Source of the DNA: Candidatus Villigracilis proximus
GTDB taxonomy: Bacteria > Chloroflexota > Anaerolineae > Anaerolineales > Villigracilaceae
Assembly: GCA_016715195.1 (NCBI GenBank)
Contig: JADKBB010000003.1
Coordinates: forward strand, 62,001-126,000
Length of the DNA: 64,000 nt
Reading direction: 5' to 3'
Below are positions 52,702-60,443 of the stretch, in pieces. Below the pieces are notes generated by a model. It saw nothing but the letters and a program-made list of their open reading frames with translations. It did no database searches and was not told the origin of the DNA. The translations under genes and the position numbers were made by a program. How positions within the stretch are numbered: the first letter of the stretch is position 1; each line of letters opens with the position of its first letter.

Positions 52702-52730
52702 TTTCAGAATTTAGTAACTCACTTACATAG

Positions 52731-52808
52731 AAACAACTCCGAAGGAGTGAAATGATTCTAGATGTAACGCAAAATCCACAAAACCCCGAAGGGGTGTCAT
52801 GATTTTTC
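52731..52808. repeat. CCGAAGG-type hairpin repeats
   Basis: AACTCCGAAGGAGTGAAATGAT and ACCCCGAAGGGGTGTCATGAT are two variants of one element, each with a short GC stem (CTCCGAAGGAG, CCCCGAAGGGG) followed by ATGAT. It fills the gap between the MBL and GNAT genes. Confidence 0.6.
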
Positions 52809-52836
52809 AGCACAATGCTATCTTCGGGATTTCCAT

Positions 52837-53973
52837 ATGAAACCAGAGTTATTCACTCGCGAAAATATCAACGACATCACCTGGCCGTCCACTGCGGATG
52901 GAGAGTACGCACGCCGTTATCTTTTACCCATGATGATGGATGGCGCACAAAAGTACATCAAAAATATTTACAACACACAATTGATGATCGCCAAAGTGGA
53001 TGATGTCATTATCCCCATCACCATCTCGGATTTTCATCTTGATAATACCTACACGGTCTCGCCTTATAGTCATTATGTTTCCTATGGCGGATACGAAGAA
53101 GTAAAGCATCTTCATAATCCGCCGGTTGAGGCGTTGATCAAATTATTGATGGGGCCCATTGCAAAATATTTCCGCAGTGCCGATCTGGATAAAGTGGCGT
53201 ATGTCAACAACTATCTGCTTTCGACGAATCTGTATCCGTCAGTAAACAGCGAGCAGTTATCGGCGTTGAGCGAAGCGCTGCCAAAGTGGTTTCCAGAGCG
53301 TGTGATCGTGTTCAGATCTGTCGACGAGAAAAAGAATCCGCATATTGCAGACATCCTGAAAGAAAAGAACTATGACATGGTCTTGAGCCGTCAGGTTTGG
53401 TATATGGATGCAGAGGAAGCCAGCCACACACGGCAATACAAAGAGGATGTGCGCGTGCTTCGTAAAAATGATTACGAGATCGTGGACGGAAAAGATCTAT
53501 CAGATGATGAACTGGCGCGTTCACTGCATTTGTATAACATGTTGTATCTTGAAAAATATTCCTATTACAATCCGCAGTTTACATTTGAATTTATGAAACT
53601 GGCGCGTGACAGTGAGATATTGCACTTGCGAGCGCTGCGCCGCGATGGACAGATCAACGCGGTGATGGGATTCTTCATCCGCAATGGCGCGATGACCCAG
53701 CCGCTGTTTGGTTATGATACAAGTCTGCCGCAGGAAGAGGGCTTGTATCGTTTGCTGACGCTGATCACGTTGCAGGAAGGGCTGCGGCGCGGATTACTCG
53801 TCCACGCGAGCGGCGGGGTTGGGAAATTTAAAAAGGTGCGCGGCGGAAAATCTGTGACTGAATATAATGCTGTCTTCGCCAAACACTTGCCTGCCTGGCG
53901 CCAACGGCCGTGGAAGTTGATCAAGGCAATTTCAAAATATGCAATTCCGTATTTTAAGAAGATGGATTTTTAG
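52837..53973 (+). CDS. Large GNAT/FemAB-like acyltransferase
   Basis: 378 residues. The C-terminal half resembles the GNAT fold of FemAB-type proteins: ALRRDGQINAVMGFFIRNGAMTQPLFGYDTSLPQ and the VHASGGVGKFKKVRGG block near the end. The N-terminal half is a non-catalytic version of the same fold. No Shine-Dalgarno site. It sits between the MBL and ketosynthase genes and could acylate a cluster product. No close family is recognised. Confidence 0.65.
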   Translation: MKPELFTRENINDITWPSTADGEYARRYLLPMMMDGAQKYIKNIYNTQLMIAKVDDVIIPITISDFHLDNTYTVSPYSHYVSYGGYEEVKHLHNPPVEALIKLLMGPIAKYFRSADLDKVAYVNNYLLSTNLYPSVNSEQLSALSEALPKWFPERVIVFRSVDEKKNPHIADILKEKNYDMVLSRQVWYMDAEEASHTRQYKEDVRVLRKNDYEIVDGKDLSDDELARSLHLYNMLYLEKYSYYNPQFTFEFMKLARDSEILHLRALRRDGQINAVMGFFIRNGAMTQPLFGYDTSLPQEEGLYRLLTLITLQEGLRRGLLVHASGGVGKFKKVRGGKSVTEYNAVFAKHLPAWRQRPWKLIKAISKYAIPYFKKMDF

Positions 53974-53990
53974 CAACGTATTGCTTCGCA

Positions 53991-54042
53991 AAACGGATAA
54001 ACGGATTGATACACGGATTTAAGAACGGATAACGGATTTTTG
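53991..54042. repeat. AACGGATAAACGGATT-type simple repeat
   Basis: Four variants of the word ACGGAT(A/T)A within about 50 bases, upstream of the ketosynthase gene. Confidence 0.5.
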
Positions 54043-54091
54043 GTGAAATTGAAAATAAAATTTATTTATTAAAGAAAACAGGAGATGTTGA

Positions 54092-55087
54092 ATGCAAGTT
54101 GATCTGCCCCTCAAAATTATTGGTCATGGAAGGTATTTACCGAAGCGTGTTGTATCCAATGCGGAGGTTGAAGCGTTGTGCGGACTCTCGGCTGGCTGGG
54201 TGGAGCGCCGTAATGGCGTGCGCGAGCGCAGGTGGGTTACTGATGAAACTTCTTCGTTCATGTCTGCTGAAGCGGCGCGTGAAGCACTGGATGAGGCGAA
54301 GCTCAGGCCCGATCAACTTGATTTGATCATTAATGCATCAGGCACGGGCGAGCAGGCTATTCCTGATACCGGGTCGTTGATTCAACGTCAGTTGGGATTG
54401 GGGAAGTCGGGCATTCCGGCGATGACTGTGCATAACACTTGTTTGAGTTTTATTTCAGGCATGGATGTGGCTGCAAATTTTTTGCAGAACGGCAGATACA
54501 AAAACATTTTGATCGCCAGCGCAGATGTGGCCTCGTGCGGAATTAATCCAAAGGAACCGGAGTCGGCTACTCTGGTAGGTGATGCGGCAGCGGCGGTGAT
54601 CGTCACACGCCCTGAGCCGGGTGACAAATCCATGATCCACAATGCGCATTTGAGAACCTATGGTGAAGGCGCGTATCTAACCGCCATCATGGGCGGCGGA
54701 TCGGCGCGGCATCCGCGCTTTGCGAATCACAACCCTGAAGATGATCTATTTCATATGGACGGCCCGGCTGTGCTGCGCATGGTGCGTGGATTTGCCGGTG
54801 ACTTTCTTGAAGAACTGTATCCCGGCTTATCGAAGAGTCTGGTGGATATTGATGTGGTCGTGCCGCATCAGGCGAGCAAGGTGGGATTGATGATGCTAGA
54901 ACGCTTTGGCTGGCCGCACGAAAAAATCATGAGCACACTTGAAACACTCGGTAACTGCGTGGCGGCTTCGATTCCGTCCACGTTGTATCAGGCGGTGCGC
55001 GATGGAAACATCCAACGCGGCCAAAAAGTATTGATCGCTGGTACTGGCGCGGGGTTGTCAATTGGCGGAATGGTGATAACCTACTAG
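54092..55087 (+). CDS. 3-oxoacyl-synthase III / OleA-like thiolase-fold enzyme
   Basis: 331 residues. The triad is Cys117 (VHNTCLSF), His259 (VVPHQAS) and Asn288 (LGNCVAASIP), as in FabH and OleA. The N-terminus IIGHGRYLPKRVVSNAEVE is typical. OleA condenses two acyl-CoAs head to head to a beta-keto acid, whereas FabH condenses acetyl-CoA with malonyl-ACP; the neighbouring oleC-like and oleD-like genes favour the former, and no acyl-carrier protein or fab gene is near. AGGAG precedes the ATG. Substrate chain length cannot be judged here. Confidence 0.85.
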   Translation: MQVDLPLKIIGHGRYLPKRVVSNAEVEALCGLSAGWVERRNGVRERRWVTDETSSFMSAEAAREALDEAKLRPDQLDLIINASGTGEQAIPDTGSLIQRQLGLGKSGIPAMTVHNTCLSFISGMDVAANFLQNGRYKNILIASADVASCGINPKEPESATLVGDAAAAVIVTRPEPGDKSMIHNAHLRTYGEGAYLTAIMGGGSARHPRFANHNPEDDLFHMDGPAVLRMVRGFAGDFLEELYPGLSKSLVDIDVVVPHQASKVGLMMLERFGWPHEKIMSTLETLGNCVAASIPSTLYQAVRDGNIQRGQKVLIAGTGAGLSIGGMVITY

Positions 55088-55092
55088 TACGA

Positions 55093-56235
55093 ATGAATAT
55101 CCTACTCACAGGCGGACGCGCTCCTGCCACCCTTGAACTTGCCCGCGCATTTCACCGCGCCGGGCACACTGTCTTTATGGCCGAGTCTTTGCGCGGACAT
55201 TTGAGTCAGCCGTCAAATGTGATCAAGGCCAATTTTGTGGTGCCAGCTCCACGTCAGAGTCCTGATGCGTTTTTCGTCGCGTTGAAAAATATCATCGAAG
55301 AGAATAAGGTCGATCTGCTGATTCCCACCTGCGAGGAAATTTTCCATATCGCCATGCGGCGCGAAGAACTTCCCTGCACGGTATTTGCCGAGCCGATCAA
55401 AAAGTTGGATGGCCTTCACAATAAATGGAAGTTTGTTTTGAATGCGGTTGAGCATGGATTGTCTGTGCCAGAGACGATGCTGGTGACCAATATGGATACG
55501 CTGTATCACGCGTACGCGCATTGGAAGGAGCTTGTTCTTAAGCCGACATATTCCCGTTTCGCTGCGCGGACCTTGATCCTGCCCTCGCTTAAACAGGCAT
55601 CATCCACGCTGACGTTTCACTCGCGCGCGCCGTGGGTGGCCCAGCATTATATTAAGGGGACAGAGATCTGTACTTATAGTATTTGCCACAACGGACGTGT
55701 TACTGCGCACGCCGCGTACCCTTCTGTGTTTACTGCCGGGCGCGGCGCAACAATTGCCTATCAACATGTGGATAACCCGGCCATTTTTAAATGGGTGAAA
55801 AACTTTGTGGCTAGAAATTATTTTACAGGCCAGATCGCGTTTGACTTTATTCAAACAACCGACGGACAGATTTATGCAGTGGAATGTAATCCGCGTGCCA
55901 CAAGCGGCGTGCATTTACTGGCTTCTCATCCGCAATTTGTAGAGGCGTTTCTTAACCCTCAAATGGAATGCATCACTCCGGCAGACAACGGTTCTTACAT
56001 GCTTTCCTCTGCCATGTTGATCTACGGTCTGCCGGAGGCTTATAAAAATAAAAATATTAAACAGTGGATAAAGACATTTTTTACCAGCAGTGATGTGATC
56101 CTGAATTTTAGAGATCCATTGCCGTTATTGCTGCAATTTAGAAGCCTGCTCGCCTATATGAAAATTGCGCGTGAAAAAGAGATCAGTCCGCTTGAGGCAG
56201 TGACATTTGATATCGAATGGAATGGGGAAGAATAA
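55093..56235 (+). CDS. ATP-grasp ligase
   Basis: 380 residues. ILLTGGRAPATLELARAF is the N-terminal Rossmann-like start. The ATP-grasp core follows with LVLKPTYSRFAARTL (phosphate loop), EICTYSICHNGRVTAHAAYPSV and the metal-binding AVECNPRATSGVH. These ligases form an amide by way of an acylphosphate. It starts five bases after the ketosynthase stop, so it belongs to the same operon. It would join a carboxylic acid to an amine; neither is identified. Confidence 0.85.
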   Translation: MNILLTGGRAPATLELARAFHRAGHTVFMAESLRGHLSQPSNVIKANFVVPAPRQSPDAFFVALKNIIEENKVDLLIPTCEEIFHIAMRREELPCTVFAEPIKKLDGLHNKWKFVLNAVEHGLSVPETMLVTNMDTLYHAYAHWKELVLKPTYSRFAARTLILPSLKQASSTLTFHSRAPWVAQHYIKGTEICTYSICHNGRVTAHAAYPSVFTAGRGATIAYQHVDNPAIFKWVKNFVARNYFTGQIAFDFIQTTDGQIYAVECNPRATSGVHLLASHPQFVEAFLNPQMECITPADNGSYMLSSAMLIYGLPEAYKNKNIKQWIKTFFTSSDVILNFRDPLPLLLQFRSLLAYMKIAREKEISPLEAVTFDIEWNGEE

Positions 56236-56281
56236 AAATATTTTTTTCAATTTCTTGGAGTCGCAGGGACAGAAGAAAGCA

Positions 56282-56312
56282 AAAGCCGCAGAAAATTTCC
56301 TGCGGGTTTTGT
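56282..56312. terminator. Bidirectional terminator between convergent ATP-grasp and kinase genes
   Basis: AAAGCCGCAG and CTGCGGGTTTTG arms around AAAATTTC, then T-rich. Confidence 0.75.
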
Positions 56313-56317
56313 TTTTG

Positions 56318-58270
56318 TTACACACTTTCCAGTGTTTTTATAAATTCTCCGGCAGTGGCAAAACGGTCGTCCGGATCTTTTGCCATGGCACGTTGAATGG
56401 CGAATGCTGCATGGCGGGGAAGCCCGTGGATATGCTCACGCGCATCCGGCGCGGGCGCGTTCAAATGTGCGAGCAGAAGCGCTCCGGTATTGGGACGTTC
56501 AAACGGCAGGCTGCCGGTCACCAGTTGATAGGTCATCACGCCCAGTGCGTAGACATCAGCGCGTCCATCCACTTCAGCAGATGCCTGAATTTGTTCAGGA
56601 GCGATATAGTCGAAAGTTCCCAACATGCCTGTGTTTGTGATGCGGGTGTGTGCATCGGAGATTTTGGCGATGCCAAAATCGGTCAACACTGAGCGAGAGG
56701 GGATCGTCGAAGAATCCAGCATTACATTGGATGGCTTGATGTCGCGGTGAACAAGTCCTTGCTGATGGGCGTAATCCAGCGCATCGGCCACTCCGCGCAA
56801 TAAATTTATTGTCTTTGGCAGGGTGATCTGTTTTTCCTGCTTGAGTAAATTATTTAGATCGGGACCGGAAAGTAGTTCCATAACGATATAGTATGCGCCA
56901 TTCTCATCTCCAAAATCCATCACGCGCACAATGTTGGGATGCTCAAGCCCTGAAACGATCTGAGCCTCGCGCATAAACCGCTTGCGGAACTGCTCATCGC
57001 TGGCAAGTGTGGCGCGCAAAACTTTAATGGCCACCGCTTTGCGTTTTGGATTTGTAGCGCTATAGACCTCTGCCATGCCGCCGCGTCCGATCAAATTCAG
57101 GCCATGATAGGACGCAAGCGTTGTGCCTGTGACAATGGTCTCAGATTCCGCGCGAATCTCGGCGGGCGTTTTTTGATAGTCAATTTGAATGTGATAAAAG
57201 AAACGGTCCACAAAACGTTGAAGTTTTTTACGCGCCGGTTGAAAGAGCGCACCCGCTGAAACCGCAAAAACAGTGGCGATCATAAAAGACTGGTCGCCCT
57301 GATTAATATTTCTGAAGATCACCGAGATCAAACCAAGCACCAGCGCGAATGTAAGTCCCAGCCCGATGGTGAGAATTCCGTATACGAGTGACCGGTTGAT
57401 GAGCAGGTCGATGTCAAATAGTTTGGTGCGCGCGATCGAAATGGTAATAAAAAGCGGCAGCATCAGGAAGAGAAAAATGCTCGCCAGACGCGCTACGATC
57501 TGAATACTTGTTGCCAGGATCGTTGTGGCATCCATGGTCGGGATAAAGCCAAGCAAAACCTGGAAGATCAGGAACCAAGAGAAGGGTCCCATTGTGCCGA
57601 TAAACGCCCAGCGGATCTGCTGCTTCTGCGCCAGTGTCGCATGACGGATGTAGCGATAGACTGAGGTCAGAATCCCGATCATGTACCAGGTCGTTGTCAC
57701 CAGAAGATAATTGCTCTTTCCCATCGTATTCCAGAAAAAGGGCGAGTTGGGGAAGATGTAAATTCCAAGCATGGTGATGATCAATAAGGGAACTGTCAAT
57801 TTCAGCCAGCGGGGAACAAACTTCCCGTCTGGAAAGAGCATCGAGAACAGGACCATTCCAATATCACCCATCGCCAGAATCAGTCCGCCGGATGTTTCAT
57901 AGCCCGGGATCAAGGCAATTGTATTTGCCAGATTGGTGACACGCACGCCAAATGTGATCAGGAAGAGGGAGGTAAATATCGCAAACCAGTCATCGGAGCG
58001 ATGCACAATGAGCATTCCGCCGATCACCGAAAACCCGAACATCAAGAGCAGGTCAACTCCATAGTCAACGATAAATTGAAAAAGAGTGGGAAGCCCCAGA
58101 ATGATCTGGGCCATGTTTGAATTTTGAAAACTTGCAAACTGAGGCGAGAGGACTGTCCCCAAAACCATCGCCGTATAAACAACAACCGCGCCCCAAACGC
58201 CGATCAATGCCCAGCGCAAGCCGGGTTTATTCTTAAGTGAAGTTTCGTTTGTGATCGGGCTGGTTGACAT
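56318..58270 (-). CDS. Ser/Thr protein kinase fused to a polytopic membrane domain
   Basis: 650 residues. The first 330 residues contain about eight hydrophobic segments, and the C-terminal half a Hanks-type kinase: Gly-rich loop IGRGGMAEVYSA, VAIKVL with the ATP Lys, HRDIKPSNVML catalytic loop, DFGIAKI, and APEQIQ. The soluble kinase is therefore cytoplasmic, with sensing by the membrane part, the reverse order of PknB-type proteins. It is a plausible partner of the FHA protein at 17 kb, although unlinked. ATG 58270 is used; a longer TTG start at 58294 is possible. Confidence 0.9.
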   Translation of the reverse strand: MSTSPITNETSLKNKPGLRWALIGVWGAVVVYTAMVLGTVLSPQFASFQNSNMAQIILGLPTLFQFIVDYGVDLLLMFGFSVIGGMLIVHRSDDWFAIFTSLFLITFGVRVTNLANTIALIPGYETSGGLILAMGDIGMVLFSMLFPDGKFVPRWLKLTVPLLIITMLGIYIFPNSPFFWNTMGKSNYLLVTTTWYMIGILTSVYRYIRHATLAQKQQIRWAFIGTMGPFSWFLIFQVLLGFIPTMDATTILATSIQIVARLASIFLFLMLPLFITISIARTKLFDIDLLINRSLVYGILTIGLGLTFALVLGLISVIFRNINQGDQSFMIATVFAVSAGALFQPARKKLQRFVDRFFYHIQIDYQKTPAEIRAESETIVTGTTLASYHGLNLIGRGGMAEVYSATNPKRKAVAIKVLRATLASDEQFRKRFMREAQIVSGLEHPNIVRVMDFGDENGAYYIVMELLSGPDLNNLLKQEKQITLPKTINLLRGVADALDYAHQQGLVHRDIKPSNVMLDSSTIPSRSVLTDFGIAKISDAHTRITNTGMLGTFDYIAPEQIQASAEVDGRADVYALGVMTYQLVTGSLPFERPNTGALLLAHLNAPAPDAREHIHGLPRHAAFAIQRAMAKDPDDRFATAGEFIKTLESV

Positions 58271-58535
58271 AGGGTAGGTTATCGCTTTTCGCAATCATAA
58301 CAAAAAAAATCACGGAAATTTCCATTTTAGGGTAACTATCAGTTTTGGTAAGTCATCTAAACACAGATGTAACACAATAGCTTACGCAAGATCAAGGAAT
58401 AAGTTGCCCGGCCTGTCTGCAATAATTATTCCCATCCCAAACGGGGAATGAAACAAGTATAATTTAATATGATTATTCAGCTAGTATTTAGCGATAATCC
58501 CCATGCCAACCCTTATTTTATAAAATAGGAGAAAG
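58271..58535. promoter_or_regulatory. Divergent regulatory region with TATAAT box
   Basis: Between the kinase and the SLH-anchored GH26-like gene. A perfect TATAAT at 58458-58463 lies about 70 bases upstream of the latter gene, which has its own AGGAG. No further feature is seen. Confidence 0.4.
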
Positions 58536-60233
58536 ATGAAAAAAATTAATTTGCTTTCAAACGCTTTATTCATAGTTTTACTGCTTGTTATCAGTATGCT
58601 TCCAGCAGGCAGTGCACAAGCCAGCGGGACGCCCGCCCTACCCATTCTATTTGGTGCGTATGCAAGCGGGGACCTGCAAAGTACGGTAAGCGAAATAACC
58701 GCCATGAATAACTGGCTGACCGGCAATGGTGCCAGCGGAGTCACCTTTGCTGGCGACTTTGTAGGCCTTACATTTAATCCTGCAACAAATGTACCAAATG
58801 AATTAAACGCAGCCTGGAATGCAGGCTTTGTACCCTTTGTAAATCTAATGCCCAGCGAGTCCTGGGAGGGTGCTTATTACGATTCAAATTGTGACACAGC
58901 CGCTGATATTGCTAATGGGTTGTGCGATGCCAAGTTAACCGCCTGGGCAGGGTACTTCAAAAACTGGGCAGGTTCGGATAAATGGGCTTATCTTGCCCCC
59001 TTGCCAGAAGTGAACGGCGGATCATGGGTTACTTATGGTTCAGACGGACCTACATTTATTCAAGCCTTCATTAAGATACGCACCATTTTTGAAGCTGCCG
59101 GCGTACCGAGCAGCGCAGTGCGCTGGGTGTTCGCTCCAAACGGCTGGAATGAATATGCCTATCCGTCAAAGCAATTTGAAAATTACTATCCGGGCGATAA
59201 CTATGTAGATGTGGTCTCTTTCAGCGCTTATAACTTTGGCGGATGTAATACAGACCCGCTTTATGGAAGCTGGGACACTTTTGAAGATGGATACAAGCCG
59301 TATCTGGATCGTATGCGTGCCATGGCTCCTTCCAAGCCGATCTTCATTTCGCAGATCGGAACTGTAAATGTAGCTGATGCTGATGACGCCGACCCCAATC
59401 AAACAAAAAGTGCGTGGGTTAGCGATACCTTTAGCAAACTGGCAGACTACCCCGCAGTACGAGGCATCATCTATTTCAACAAAATCAAGTCTGGTGAATT
59501 CGGGAGCGGACCCTGTGCCCCAACAGCAGATTATCGCATTTATAACAGCGGTACAAACACCGGCGATAGCGGTTTCCTGAACATCATGAGCGATACGCGC
59601 TTCGGCAAATGGGCGCTCAACAATAGCAAATGGGAAACCATCGCTTTTGCATCCGGTTCCTCCAATGTTTTTGCTGATATGCAGTCGTCTCATCCTTTCT
59701 CGGGCGAAGCAAATATCTGGTATTACGATTATGTAATCAGCTTGTACAATGCGGGTGTTACCGGCGGCTGTATCGCATCTCCCCTGCAATACTGCCCTGA
59801 TGCCGAAGTCACTCGTGCGCAAATGGCCGTGTTCCTTGAAAAAGGCAAGAATGGATCGGCCTATACACCACCAAATGCCGTAGGCAATGTATTTGGTGAT
59901 GTATCTAACAGTTACTGGGCTGCCAAATGGATCGAAAAATTAGCTGCTGACGGAATCACAGGCGGATGTGGCGGCGGCAATTACTGCCCTGATAACGTGG
60001 TTACCCGTGCCCAAATGGCTATTTTCCTATTGAAGGCAAAACACGGCTCAGGATATACCCCCCCGGCTGCCACTGGCGATTTTGCAGATGTGGCCACTTC
60101 ATATTGGGCTGCCGCATGGATCGAGCAATTGGCAGTTGAGGGCATCACGGGCGGCTGTGGAAATGGGAATTACTGTCCTGACAGCGCGGTCTCACGCGCT
60201 CAAATGGCCGTATTCCTGGTAAAGACCTTTTAA
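58536..60233 (+). CDS. Exported GH26-like protein with three Cys-containing SLH domains, catalytic Glu replaced by Gln
   Basis: 565 residues. A signal peptide ends near AQASG (about 30). The (beta/alpha)8-like domain has LAPLPEVN with acid/base Glu158 and the late strand KPIFISQIGTV, where the nucleophile Glu of GH26 is expected but Gln273 is found (codon CAG, 59352-59354). From about 378 three SLH domains follow, each ending YCPDxxVxRAQMAxFL and each with a GGC..YC Cys pair. These would bind a cell-wall polymer. Either activity is lost (a surface binding protein) or this base is a sequencing error; see findings. AGGAG precedes the ATG. Confidence 0.87.
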   Translation: MKKINLLSNALFIVLLLVISMLPAGSAQASGTPALPILFGAYASGDLQSTVSEITAMNNWLTGNGASGVTFAGDFVGLTFNPATNVPNELNAAWNAGFVPFVNLMPSESWEGAYYDSNCDTAADIANGLCDAKLTAWAGYFKNWAGSDKWAYLAPLPEVNGGSWVTYGSDGPTFIQAFIKIRTIFEAAGVPSSAVRWVFAPNGWNEYAYPSKQFENYYPGDNYVDVVSFSAYNFGGCNTDPLYGSWDTFEDGYKPYLDRMRAMAPSKPIFISQIGTVNVADADDADPNQTKSAWVSDTFSKLADYPAVRGIIYFNKIKSGEFGSGPCAPTADYRIYNSGTNTGDSGFLNIMSDTRFGKWALNNSKWETIAFASGSSNVFADMQSSHPFSGEANIWYYDYVISLYNAGVTGGCIASPLQYCPDAEVTRAQMAVFLEKGKNGSAYTPPNAVGNVFGDVSNSYWAAKWIEKLAADGITGGCGGGNYCPDNVVTRAQMAIFLLKAKHGSGYTPPAATGDFADVATSYWAAAWIEQLAVEGITGGCGNGNYCPDSAVSRAQMAVFLVKTF

Positions 60234-60367
60234 TCTGCCTTAATGTTTTCGACACGTTCTCAATGTTTTCAAAGGAGTTGCATAAAATTTACGCTCTTTT
60301 ATCGATGGCAGACCATGGTCTGAGATTGGTTGAACCAGAATTGTTCGTAGTATGTACCCTGTCAAAA

Positions 60368-60408
60368 ATAAAAACTGGCTGTTGTTGTACGACAGCCAGT
60401 TTTTATTT
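60368..60408. terminator. Bidirectional terminator between convergent SLH-protein genes
   Basis: AAAAACTGGCTGT and ACAGCCAGTTTTT arms with a six-base loop, A-run on one side and T-run on the other. Confidence 0.92.
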
Positions 60409-60443
60409 ATCATCCATGCTCTGTTTTACAGAGCATAATTTTG

